This document shows positions 1-7,438 of a DNA stretch of 25,181 nucleotides, piece by piece (positions within the stretch are counted from its first letter, which is position 1; every line of letters begins with the position of its first letter). A model generated the notes under the pieces. That model had not been told where the DNA came from. It searched no databases and was given only the letters and a program-made list of their open reading frames with translations. The position numbers were made by a program, and so were the translations under genes. This DNA comes from Candidatus Nitromaritima sp. SCGC AAA288-L16 (GTDB lineage: Bacteria; Nitrospinota; Nitrospinia; Nitrospinales; VA-1), in NCBI GenBank assembly GCA_000372225.1, contig AQTY01000027.1:1-25181 (forward strand), in the 5' to 3' direction.

Positions 1-22
1 AATTTTGCGGAGTCTTTTAATT

Positions 23-50
23 TTGATTTTTTTTAAAAATTAGATATAAT
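23..50 (+). promoter_or_regulatory. Probable sigma70-type promoter of typA
   Basis: A perfect -10 hexamer TATAAT lies at 45-50. TTGATT lies at 23-28, separated from it by 16 bases. The predicted start is near 57, giving a leader of about 70 bases before the typA ATG at 128. No other good promoter is seen before the gene. This was read by eye and not tested. Confidence 0.5.
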
Positions 51-127
51 CATCGGTCGGATAGTTGCTATAACAAGTAATTTTGTTTTTAAAGAATTTA
101 ACATAGGGAAAGAACATTCGTAACATT

Positions 128-1951
128 ATGAAAAACGAACACATAAGAAATATTGGAATTATTGCCCATGTCGATCATGGGAAAACCACGCTTGTTGATT
201 GTCTCTTACGGCAAAGTGGCATGTTTAGAGCTAATGAATTGGCAGGGTCATGCATCATGGATAGCAACGATTTAGAAAAAGAAAGAGGCATCACCATTTT
301 TTCAAAAAATGCTTCGATTGAATATAATGATTATAAAATTAATATTGTTGATACTCCAGGCCATGCCGATTTTGGTGGAGAAGTTGAGCGTATTCTTAAA
401 ATGGTAAATGGAGTCTTGCTAATAGTTGATGCCTATGAAGGTCCCATGCCGCAGACACGGTTTGTATTAAAAAAATCACTCGACTTAGGACTAAAACCTA
501 TTGTTGTTGTAAATAAAATTGATCGCCCTGGAGCCAATCCAGAAAACGCGCTAAATCAGGTTTTCGACCTTTTTGTTAATTTAGGAGCATCAGATGACCA
601 GTTAGATTTTTCCACGATATACACATCTGCAAAACAGGGTTTTTGTCGAATGGAACCAGGTGGAGAAGACCGGGATATGAAACCTTTATTAGACTTGATA
701 ATTGATAAAGTTGCACCACATGAAGGTGATCCAAAAGGGGCATTTCAATTGTTGGTCTCCAACATTGATTATAATGACTACGTGGGACGAATTGCTGTTG
801 GGAAGATTCAAAGAGGTTATTATGATTCGAGCAAGCAATACACTTTGATTAAACGATCAGGCGATAAAGAGGATTTTAAAGTTTCTAAATTATTCACTTT
901 TGAAGGCTTACAACGAAAAGAGGTGCAGGATGCTGTAACAGGAGATATTGTTGGTATCGCTGGAATGAAAGAGGTGGATATTGGGGAAACCATTACTGAT
1001 CGAAACAACCTAGAAGCGTTGCCTTTAATAGAAATTGATGAACCAACATTATCCATTAACTTTCTTGTTAATAACTCACCATTTGCTGGACGAGAAGGGG
1101 AGTTTGTTACATCAAGACAATTGCGTGAAAGGTTATTTAAAGAAATTAAACAAAATGTAGCTTTACGAGTTGAAGAAGGAAACTCAAATGACACATTTAA
1201 AGTTTCGGGTAGAGGAGAATTACACCTTACTGTTCTTATAGAAACTATGAGGCGGGAGGGTTATGAATTTTCTATTTCCAGACCACAAGTTGTTTTAAAG
1301 AAAATTAAAGATAAGATAATGGAGCCAGAAGAATTTGCAATAATTGATGTTGAGGAACAGTATATGGGGACCGTGATGGAAGCCATGGGTCAACGTAAAG
1401 GTACAATGAAAAATATGATTCACACGGGAACGGAATCGGTTAGGCTGGAATTTGTCGTTCCAACGCGTGGGTTATTTGGTTTTAGATCGCAGTTGTTAAC
1501 CCTTACCCGAGGAACTGGTATTTTGAATCATAACTTTCATGATTATGTTCCGTATTGCGGAGAATTGGCTCGTCGCAATAACGGAGTATTAATATCACTT
1601 GAGAATGGAAGTACGACTACACACTCTTTGTTCAATTTGCAAGAGAGAGGGGTTATGTTTCTAGGACCTGCTGAGGAAGTTTATACAGGAATGATTATTG
1701 GGGAAAACAATAAAGGTAATGACCTTATTGTTAATATTTGCAAGGGGAAAAAACTTACAAATGTGCGGGCTTCTGGCTCAGATGATACTGTAAGTATTGC
1801 ACCTCCTAGAATAATGAGCCTCGAGCAGATTCTTGGTTATCTTAATGATGACGAACTTGCGGAGATCACTCCTACTAGTATCCGCCTACGTAAAAGGCAC
1901 TTGGACGAGAATGAACGAAAACGGGCAGCAAAAACACAGAAAGTAGCTTGA
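128..1951 (+). CDS. typA: Ribosome-associated GTPase TypA/BipA
   Basis: A translational GTPase of the EF-G/LepA superfamily that binds the ribosome and helps 50S assembly and growth under stress. The length (607 residues) is normal for the family. The G1 loop (AHVDHGKTT) is near residues 13-21, the switch II motif (DTPGHADFGGEVER) near 76-89 and the guanine-specificity motif NKID near 129-132. The switch I segment carries the family signature around DSNDLEKERGITI. The C-terminal part has the BipA-specific stretch around RGLFGFRSQLLTLTRGTGI, followed by a conserved C-terminal domain. The purine-rich AGGGAA at 105-110 is about 17 bases from the ATG, so the ribosome binding site is weak or distant. 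It is a housekeeping gene that marks the conserved left edge of the variable region. Identification is secure. Confidence 0.97.
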   Translation: MKNEHIRNIGIIAHVDHGKTTLVDCLLRQSGMFRANELAGSCIMDSNDLEKERGITIFSKNASIEYNDYKINIVDTPGHADFGGEVERILKMVNGVLLIVDAYEGPMPQTRFVLKKSLDLGLKPIVVVNKIDRPGANPENALNQVFDLFVNLGASDDQLDFSTIYTSAKQGFCRMEPGGEDRDMKPLLDLIIDKVAPHEGDPKGAFQLLVSNIDYNDYVGRIAVGKIQRGYYDSSKQYTLIKRSGDKEDFKVSKLFTFEGLQRKEVQDAVTGDIVGIAGMKEVDIGETITDRNNLEALPLIEIDEPTLSINFLVNNSPFAGREGEFVTSRQLRERLFKEIKQNVALRVEEGNSNDTFKVSGRGELHLTVLIETMRREGYEFSISRPQVVLKKIKDKIMEPEEFAIIDVEEQYMGTVMEAMGQRKGTMKNMIHTGTESVRLEFVVPTRGLFGFRSQLLTLTRGTGILNHNFHDYVPYCGELARRNNGVLISLENGSTTTHSLFNLQERGVMFLGPAEEVYTGMIIGENNKGNDLIVNICKGKKLTNVRASGSDDTVSIAPPRIMSLEQILGYLNDDELAEITPTSIRLRKRHLDENERKRAAKTQKVA

Positions 1952-1955
1952 AGTA

Positions 1956-1993
1956 TTTATCATAATGGTTTTTTTTATTGATAAAATTTTTTT
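1956..1993 (+). terminator. Possible Rho-independent terminator after typA
   Basis: The arms TTTATCA (1956-1962) and TGATAAA (1979-1985) form an AT-rich 7-bp stem, followed by one A and seven T residues (1987-1993). The stem is weak because it has one G-C pair, but the position directly after the typA stop and the T-run fit a terminator. Confidence 0.4.
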
Positions 1994-2076
1994 ACTTGGA
2001 TTTATCTAAATATTTGTGATATTTTCATTTTTTTGACCTAATTTAGCAAAATATTTAAAAATAGGAGAATGCGCGC

Positions 2077-2250
2077 ATGACCCACGATCAAATTATATCG
2101 GCTTATGAAAGCTATCTTGCTGAAAATGAGAGTTTTGAAACAAAAAATGTAAAAGCTGCTGCAGCTAGAGCCCGAAAAGCCCTGGGAGAACTCGGTAAAT
2201 TAGCAAAGACAAGAAGGGCAGAGATTCAAGAGAGAAAGCTCAGTTTATAA
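2077..2250 (+). CDS. Small Hc1/histone-H1-like protein
   Basis: A 57-residue basic protein. After an acidic N-terminal helix it has a strongly helical segment containing NVKAAAARARKALGELGKL and then basic residues (KTRRAEIQERK). The pattern of an Asn/Lys followed by an Ala-rich RARKAL helix and a Lys/Arg tail matches the small histone-H1-like family related to chlamydial Hc1 and its bacterial relatives, which are thought to bind DNA without sequence specificity. The ATG at 2077 is preceded by AGGAG (2063-2067) at normal spacing, which supports this start. The gene stands alone after the typA terminator and is unrelated to the polysaccharide genes. The family call rests on pattern recognition only. 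Confidence 0.7.
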   Translation: MTHDQIISAYESYLAENESFETKNVKAAAARARKALGELGKLAKTRRAEIQERKLSL

Positions 2251-2446
2251 AATTTACCTTAAAGGTGATAGCTTTTCATTAAAAGTAAGCAAAGAGGTGT
2301 TTGTCAAAGATTCTTTATTCGTAAACCGTTGAATTGTATTTAGAGTTAGTTTCACTAAGTAAAAAGATATTTTTTGATTGTTTTAAAAGGTAATAACTAT
2401 CGAACATAACTGTTGAGGTTGAAACCTGAGGAAAGGAAATTTGAAT

Positions 2447-2611
2447 ATGAAAATTACTTTTAGCGGGAAAGTTCTTCGGGACGATAAGATTATATCTCTT
2501 GAGGATAAGAAAAAAAAAGTTGTACCTAAAGTAATTTCAGAAACAATTCCTAAATTCATTCAAGATCACAAGGGCACATGGATTAAAAACCCAGAATGGA
2601 CGAATAATTAA
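2447..2611 (+). CDS. Conserved-looking small protein of unknown function
   Basis: A 54-residue protein starting at ATG 2447. The strong Shine-Dalgarno stretch GAGGAAAGGA (2428-2437) lies about 9 bases upstream, which is the main reason to call it real. The sequence starts MKITFSGKVLRDDKI, has a lysine-rich middle (EDKKKKVVPK) and ends with a Trp-containing tail (GTWIKNPEWTNN). There is no signal peptide or membrane segment. I do not recognise the family. Confidence 0.5.
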   Translation: MKITFSGKVLRDDKIISLEDKKKKVVPKVISETIPKFIQDHKGTWIKNPEWTNN

Positions 2612-2986
2612 ATTACCCCTAAAAGTAGTATCGAATAAAATAGATAAACTTATTTGATCTTTTAGGACAGCCTAACACATTCCCTTATCCATATTCGCGA
2701 CCCTCCCTTCTTTATTGTGTGGAACATATCCCTAGCGAGATTCACATAAAGCTATACTATTGATAAACAATTTATATCAAATACAAGCGGTGAAAAACCT
2801 TTAGTGGTTTATTTCTATCGCTCAATTTAAGCTAGGGGGGGCTGGATATTTTTTTAAGAAAAAATTAAAAAAAGTCTTGAGGAGGAAGGGGAGGTTTATC
2901 AATTTATTTTTCTTTCGTCCATAAAAAAGGTTTTATAAACATCCCGTGTGATCAGAAAGATCAAACATTTTTAGCAGTCCTCATAA
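2612..2986. other. Intergenic region between a small ORF and a convergent methyltransferase gene
   Basis: No gene is supported here. An 8-base inverted repeat (CCTAAAAG at 2618-2625 and CTTTTAGG at 2659-2666) encloses an AT-rich loop and could be a weak bidirectional transcription end. An imperfect hairpin is possible at 2787-2821 (GCGGTGAAAAACC against GGTTTATTTCTATCGC). The part near 2836-2895 is a purine-rich tract with a run of seven G residues. Nothing here resembles an RNA gene that I know. Confidence 0.3.
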
Positions 2987-3892
2987 CTAACTATAAGAGG
3001 TAGGGCGTCTCAGTCTTAACTTTACTGCCAATGATTTCCACTTGGTTGAAAAGTTTTCGCATGCTAATCTTACTATTTTGCCCCACTTGGTCCAACCTTT
3101 CTGAACAACTATATCTGAAATGTGTTGGATTATACCTGGATAAAAAGGCCAAAAATGGAGCTTTAAATCTTTTCGGGATTTATAGCATGGGAAATCGATT
3201 TCGGTTGGGAATATAGTTTTTGAATATTCTGGTGTTTGAAAATATTTTTTGTTTACAAAAGTTAACTCCATTGAGTTAGGTAACTTAAAACTATCAATAT
3301 AGTATAATGGATCGTAATTATTAGCATGTACATGGTAGAGATAAAACAAGTTATTTATTTTTTTAATGACATGAGTTTTTTTTTCTACTTTGGAGGGGGA
3401 TAGACGGTCTCCAACGAAATGTGGAGGGATACTATGGAAGAAGTGTACTTCAACAACTATTTGTTCAAATAGACTCAAAATCGAGTTAGGGATATGAGTG
3501 AACGTATCCCACTCTGCTCCTTCAACATCCATCTTTAGAATTAATTTTTTCTCCCCATCTCCATTTTTTTTAATATGATTTTCTATCGTATCGAGGTATT
3601 TAGTTTTTTTAGGGCCAACACCTTCCTTTTTAAAAAAGAAAAAATCTCTCTTTAACGGACTCTCATCTACGGTATGATCATATAACCGGGCTATTGCCTG
3701 ATATTTTTCACAAAACATAAGTTCAAAGTCAGAATTATCCTCAACTCCATACGAATATAAAACTTCAATATCCTCCAACCCACTATCGAGCATTACGTAT
3801 CCGCCATCTTCTTGAGAACCTAAACGTATTCGTTTACTATTTAGCTGATCATAGGGTCTTAGTTCTTTTAAAAATTTATATATATAGTTCAA
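2987..3892 (-). CDS. FkbM-like (Methyltransf_21-type) methyltransferase
   Basis: 301 residues, with a TTG start at 3892 preceded by a GAGGGA Shine-Dalgarno seven or so bases upstream. The N-terminal part has the signature RLGSQEDGGYVMLDSGL and then LYSYGVEDNSDFE, where class I methyltransferases carry the SAM-binding glycine loop. The conserved acidic motif LKMDVEGAEWD lies near residues 119-129, followed by QIVVEVHFFH. This pattern is typical of a divergent FkbM-like group found in polysaccharide loci. The usual DIGAN-type loop is absent, so SAM binding may be altered or the protein may have another role. It is transcribed toward typA, divergently from the next gene, which is another FkbM-type protein of a different subtype. 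The likely role (inference) is O-methylation of a surface sugar. Confidence 0.8.
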   Translation of the reverse strand: MNYIYKFLKELRPYDQLNSKRIRLGSQEDGGYVMLDSGLEDIEVLYSYGVEDNSDFELMFCEKYQAIARLYDHTVDESPLKRDFFFFKKEGVGPKKTKYLDTIENHIKKNGDGEKKLILKMDVEGAEWDTFTHIPNSILSLFEQIVVEVHFFHSIPPHFVGDRLSPSKVEKKTHVIKKINNLFYLYHVHANNYDPLYYIDSFKLPNSMELTFVNKKYFQTPEYSKTIFPTEIDFPCYKSRKDLKLHFWPFYPGIIQHISDIVVQKGWTKWGKIVRLACENFSTKWKSLAVKLRLRRPTSYS

Positions 3893-4213
3893 GCTAGTCC
3901 CTCATAAAATATTATTATATGATTTGCATTATGTTAAGTTTTCATTGCGTAAAAGCTAAAACTATAAAATCGATTATTACCGAATTAAATATAGTTTAAA
4001 TAGTAATTTGGATATCCTTAGAAGATTGCGAATAAATTGGAAATAAAGAATACGAAAAGTGTTAACGTCTTTGACTACTGACAGTAACAGATTAAATAAA
4101 AAAATAAGTAGAAGTTTTAATTAAAAAAGGTTACAAACTTACGGGCCGTAAAACAAAGAACGGTGCATTTTATTATAAAATAGACATAAAGTTAAAAGAA
4201 TTATGGAGAAAAG
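3893..4213. other. Divergent intergenic region between two FkbM-type genes
   Basis: AT-rich, no coding sequence seen. It should hold promoters for both divergent genes. A candidate for the rightward gene is TTGACT (4071-4076) with TAAATA (4093-4098), 16 bases apart. A second -10-like TATAAA is at 4174-4179 without a good -35. For the leftward gene I see only AT-rich sequence and no clear pair of hexamers. Confidence 0.3.
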
Positions 4214-5167
4214 ATGAAAACAATTGCTTCTATAAAAGACTACATAGAAGTCTTTGGAGGATTACGACAACTTAGAAAATTACGATTGTCGAGAAAGGAG
4301 AAATTCCACTCTAATATCAAAAGGAGGTTTGGAAGAAAACGTCTTGAAAAGTTTGTAGAAAAATTTTGGAAAGGCGGATATGTACATTTAGAGTCAGATG
4401 ATTACTTATATGTTCCAGCCTTGAAGGAAATGGGACACCAAATACGACTTATTCAACCGTATGTGCCTGAGCAAATAATTCCAAAGTTTTGTAAGTCTGG
4501 AAGTATAGTGATGGATATTGGGGCAAATATAGGAGAGTGGACCTTAAACATGGCAAAAATGGTTGGTGATACAGGGAGAGTATTTTCAATAGAACCTAAT
4601 CCATCTATGGCTCAAGCTCTTAAAAAAACTGTGGCTATAAACAATTTATCACAGGTATCAATTTTTCAAGGGGCTATGAGTAATCAAACAGGCCATTCAG
4701 GCCTAACTATCCCTTATACAAGTGATGGACAAGCTCTACCTTTTGGATCTCAAGTGGGTAACAAATACGAGCCACCACCAAAAGATGTAGTAGTATCATG
4801 GGGAGCAATGGCGACAACAAAAACTATCAAAATTCAAACGACCAGTATCGATAGTTATATTTCAGATAAAGGAATTCAAAAACTAGACTTTGTCAAGGTT
4901 GACGTGGAGGGGCATGAAAAATATGTGGTTGAAGGAGGAATTCAAACTTTGAGAACATTTAAACCTGCTTTGGTTTTTGAGGTCGGAGCGGAAACGTTGG
5001 AAGATCGGCAAATAATCGCAGATCAACTTCGCGAAGTAAACTACGAAATAGTAGGAATTATCCTTCAAGATGGTGTTGTCGAAGTAAACTGGTCTCAATA
5101 TATAAATCTACAGGAGCCATTTGAATTCGCATATTACGTGAATGTTCTATTTCTCCCAAGCAGTTAA
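4214..5167 (+). CDS. FkbM family SAM-dependent methyltransferase
   Basis: 317 residues, ATG start preceded by GGAGAA at close spacing. This is a canonical FkbM-type class I methyltransferase. Motif I (VMDIGANIGEWTLNMAK) is near residues 98-114, an acidic motif II (VFSIEPNP) near 122-129, and the family motif LDFVKVDVEGHEKYVVEGG is near 223-241. About 95 extra N-terminal residues are basic and possibly helical. FkbM proteins O-methylate hydroxyls of polyketides and of sugars, and are common in O-antigen and glycosylation islands, which suits this context. No partner is directly coupled: the next feature begins 228 bases on. The family is secure, the substrate unknown. Confidence 0.9.
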   Translation: MKTIASIKDYIEVFGGLRQLRKLRLSRKEKFHSNIKRRFGRKRLEKFVEKFWKGGYVHLESDDYLYVPALKEMGHQIRLIQPYVPEQIIPKFCKSGSIVMDIGANIGEWTLNMAKMVGDTGRVFSIEPNPSMAQALKKTVAINNLSQVSIFQGAMSNQTGHSGLTIPYTSDGQALPFGSQVGNKYEPPPKDVVVSWGAMATTKTIKIQTTSIDSYISDKGIQKLDFVKVDVEGHEKYVVEGGIQTLRTFKPALVFEVGAETLEDRQIIADQLREVNYEIVGIILQDGVVEVNWSQYINLQEPFEFAYYVNVLFLPSS

Positions 5168-5395
5168 TGGCTAAGTAAACCGGGAAGTTTTGATGCTTGA
5201 TAAAAATCATCTAATTTTAATTAGTTTTGTCGAAAAACAAGATATCAGCATTAAAAATGAGATGAATAATGTTGTTAGCCTATATATTTTTTAAATGTAA
5301 TTATTTTTTTTGCTTGGGTATCTACTGAATACAGATAATATAATTTTTTTTAACCTGCCTAAATTTTACTCCTTTACGAATCACACTCTATCTAT

Positions 5396-5914
5396 ATGTT
5401 ATTTAATTCCTATGAATTCATTTTTTGGTTTCTTCCTTTATCTGTAGCGATATTTTTTATCTTTGGGAAACAAGATCATCGTTTTGCTATCGCATGGCTT
5501 GTGGTAGGGTCTCTATTTTTTTACGGTTGGTGGAAGTGGATTTATATTCCACTCATTATAATTTCTATTCTTTGTAACTATTTTTCTGGGGAATTATTGC
5601 GGCCCAAACCAGATATGCCACTTAAAACCCGCAAGGCTATATTGGTGTTTGGAGTAATTTTCAATCTAGTATTGCTGGGTTATTTCAAATACAGTAATTT
5701 TTTAATCGATAATTTGAACGAATTTTTATCAACAAATTTATCAGTTGAAAAAATTATCCTACCATTAGCTATTTCTTTTTTCACGTTTCAGCAGATTACC
5801 TACCTGATCGATGCATATCATGGCGAAACGAGAGAGTATAATTTTCTCCACTACCGAAGGAAATATTGTTCTGTAAAATTTCGAGGAAGCTTTCCACGTA
5901 AACCTGGAATGTGA
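5396..5914 (+). pseudogene. Truncated MBOAT O-acyltransferase (N-terminal third)
   Basis: 172 codons matching the first about 150 residues of the complete MBOAT encoded at 9338-10903: both start MLFNSY, share SLFFYGWW, GYFKY(S/A)NF(L/F)IDN and ISFFTFQQITYL(I/V)D. After the matching FLHY/FLKY the reading frame runs into about 19 unrelated residues and stops. The catalytic half, with the RWHMTLS and WHGAG motifs, is missing, so it cannot work as an acyltransferase. DNA identity with the full copy is moderate except for a shared 23-base stretch over the FFTFQQ codons, so it is an old paralogue and not a recent duplicate. I find no continuation of the MBOAT in any frame between 5915 and 6051. A deletion or rearrangement at about 5855 is the likely cause. 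Confidence 0.75.
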
Positions 5915-6051
5915 TCATACCCCTTGCCATCCTTCCCATGGGTCTAAAACTGCTTTCTTGTCTATTAGATTTGTGTAGAATTAGCCTTTGGAAAATGACA
6001 CACTGCGCTCCAATGTTGTGATCATCCTATAAAAAGATCAGGAGAGTAGCT

Positions 6052-6294
6052 ATGGAAAGAACAGACCTTATCGATAGAATAAACGCTATTTTTCGCGAGG
6101 TCTTTGATGATGATGGTCTTGTGGTTACTCCCGAAATGACAGCTGACGATATTGAAGAATGGGACAGTTTATCCCATATTCGTTTAATAGTTGCTCATGA
6201 AATTAAATTTGGTGTGAAATTTAAGACAATAGAACTCAATGGCCTCAAAAATGTGGGGAATTTTATTGATCTCTTAAAGTCTAAATTAGACTAA
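6052..6294 (+). CDS. Acyl carrier protein
   Basis: 80 residues, the usual ACP length. The phosphopantetheine attachment serine is Ser39 in the motif EEWDSLSH, and the helical pattern around it fits a free-standing carrier. The ATG follows a good AGGAG Shine-Dalgarno. The stop codon overlaps the start of the next gene (TAATG), so translation is coupled to the MaoC protein. Its place at the head of an operon with an FkbH-like protein, a hydratase, a reductase and an MBOAT suggests that it carries the acyl intermediate made and transferred by those proteins. It is unlikely to be the main fatty-acid ACP: the DSLSH motif differs from the usual DSLD of AcpP, and no ketosynthase or malonyl transferase accompanies it. 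Confidence 0.9.
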   Translation: MERTDLIDRINAIFREVFDDDGLVVTPEMTADDIEEWDSLSHIRLIVAHEIKFGVKFKTIELNGLKNVGNFIDLLKSKLD

Positions 6295-6731
6295 TGTCTC
6301 ATAAACCCAAAATACACTCACTACACAGCCTGCATGAAGGCTTAGTCGAGCGATTCGTCTTTAAAGCTACGGATGAAATGATGCAATCATTCGTGAAAAT
6401 CTCTGGTGATATAAATCCATTACATACAGATGTAAACTTTGCGACATCAAGAGGCTTTGATGGTGTGGTCGTGTATGGCGGGATTCTGGTAGCTCAAATA
6501 TCAAGAATGGTGGGCATGCACCTTCCAGGCCGTGATGCACTATGGAGTAGTCTCAATATTTATTTTGCGCACCCTCTTCTGGTTGGACAGACGGCTGAAT
6601 TGGAGGCGCGAGTTGAACATATTTCAGAAGCAACATCCTCTATCGAATTTAAATTCAAGATTACATCTCAAGGTAAGAAACTGGCAAAAGGAAGTGCGGG
6701 TGTTCAGATTCTCAAGCCTGATGGGCAGTGA
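6294..6731 (+). CDS. MaoC-like hot-dog hydratase/dehydratase
   Basis: 145 residues. The hydratase-2 signature SGDINPLHTD gives the catalytic pair Asp39 and His44. It is followed by the family stretch RGFDGVVVYGGILVAQISRM and a hot-dog C-terminal strand set. MaoC proteins of this size (PhaJ-like) hydrate or dehydrate enoyl/3-hydroxyacyl thioesters on CoA or ACP. The start overlaps the stop of the ACP gene by one base, and the SDR gene follows after 12 bases, so it acts in one pathway with them. Probable role (inference): adjusts the oxidation or saturation state of the ACP-bound acyl group before transfer. The family is clear, the substrate unknown. Confidence 0.88.
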   Translation: MSHKPKIHSLHSLHEGLVERFVFKATDEMMQSFVKISGDINPLHTDVNFATSRGFDGVVVYGGILVAQISRMVGMHLPGRDALWSSLNIYFAHPLLVGQTAELEARVEHISEATSSIEFKFKITSQGKKLAKGSAGVQILKPDGQ

Positions 6732-6743
6732 ATAATTACTAAA

Positions 6744-7427
6744 ATGCAAAAAAAAACGTTTCTAATTACCGGAGGCAGTGGCGGGATCGGGTCAGCTTTG
6801 GCCCATAAGCTGATAAAAACTTCTTATACATCACTTATAGTCTATAAGAGTAACCGCGAAAAAGCAGAGGACCTTGCCAGAGCTGTCGACGGAGAAGCAA
6901 TTGAGTTAAACCTAATTGATTTGAATGCCGTGGATCGAGTTGTGGACAATCTAGCTGCAAGTGATGCTGTTCTGGCGGGTGTCGTTCTGGGAGCATCAGC
7001 TCCCTTGAAGATAACATCTTTTGGGCATATTAGTGAGCAAGATATGGAAAATCAATGGCGTGTCAATGTTTTGGGACACCAGCGTTTGCTGGCTGGCTTG
7101 GTCCGTAAAGTCTTTAGTAAGCGCAAACAAGGAATTGTCGTTGGTATACTATCCGATGCTATGGGGACAACTGAAAAAGCTAATTTAACCTCTCTCGGGG
7201 CGTATATCACTGCTAAGTATGGTTTACAAGGTTTACTGGCCGTCTTAAAAGCTGAACATCGTTGGCTCGACGTCATAACGGTCTCACCAAATTTTACTGA
7301 AACAGGTATGTTAGAAGCTTTTGATGAAAGATTTCTAGAATCGTTAAGAAGTTCAGGTCAAATAAGCAGTCCTGATGTGGTCGGACAAGAAATTGTAGAT
7401 CGGATTACATTATTTGGGGATAGGTAA
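6744..7427 (+). CDS. Short-chain dehydrogenase/reductase (FabG-like)
   Basis: 227 residues, a classical SDR. The Rossmann glycine motif GGSGGIG is at about residues 10-16, the catalytic Tyr154-x3-Lys158 in AYITAKYG, and a candidate catalytic serine is Ser137 in GILSDAMG. The spacing of that serine to Tyr154 is somewhat longer than usual; Ser150 is an alternative candidate. NRE after strand 2 is compatible with NADP(H). It lies in the ACP-MaoC-SDR-FkbH operon, 12 bases after MaoC and 11 before FkbH. It likely reduces a ketoacyl-ACP or oxidises a hydroxyacyl-ACP intermediate (inference). No signal peptide is present, so it is cytoplasmic. Confidence 0.88.
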   Translation: MQKKTFLITGGSGGIGSALAHKLIKTSYTSLIVYKSNREKAEDLARAVDGEAIELNLIDLNAVDRVVDNLAASDAVLAGVVLGASAPLKITSFGHISEQDMENQWRVNVLGHQRLLAGLVRKVFSKRKQGIVVGILSDAMGTTEKANLTSLGAYITAKYGLQGLLAVLKAEHRWLDVITVSPNFTETGMLEAFDERFLESLRSSGQISSPDVVGQEIVDRITLFGDR

Positions 7428-7438
7428 GCTGGTATTTA

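Noticed and set aside
820..1194. 124-codon open frame on the minus strand inside typA
   Set aside because: It is antisense to the strongly conserved typA coding sequence, has no ribosome binding site and shows no recognisable protein pattern.
3031..3216. 61-codon plus-strand ORF
   Set aside because: It is antisense to the FkbM-like gene at 2987-3892, whose protein motifs are clear.
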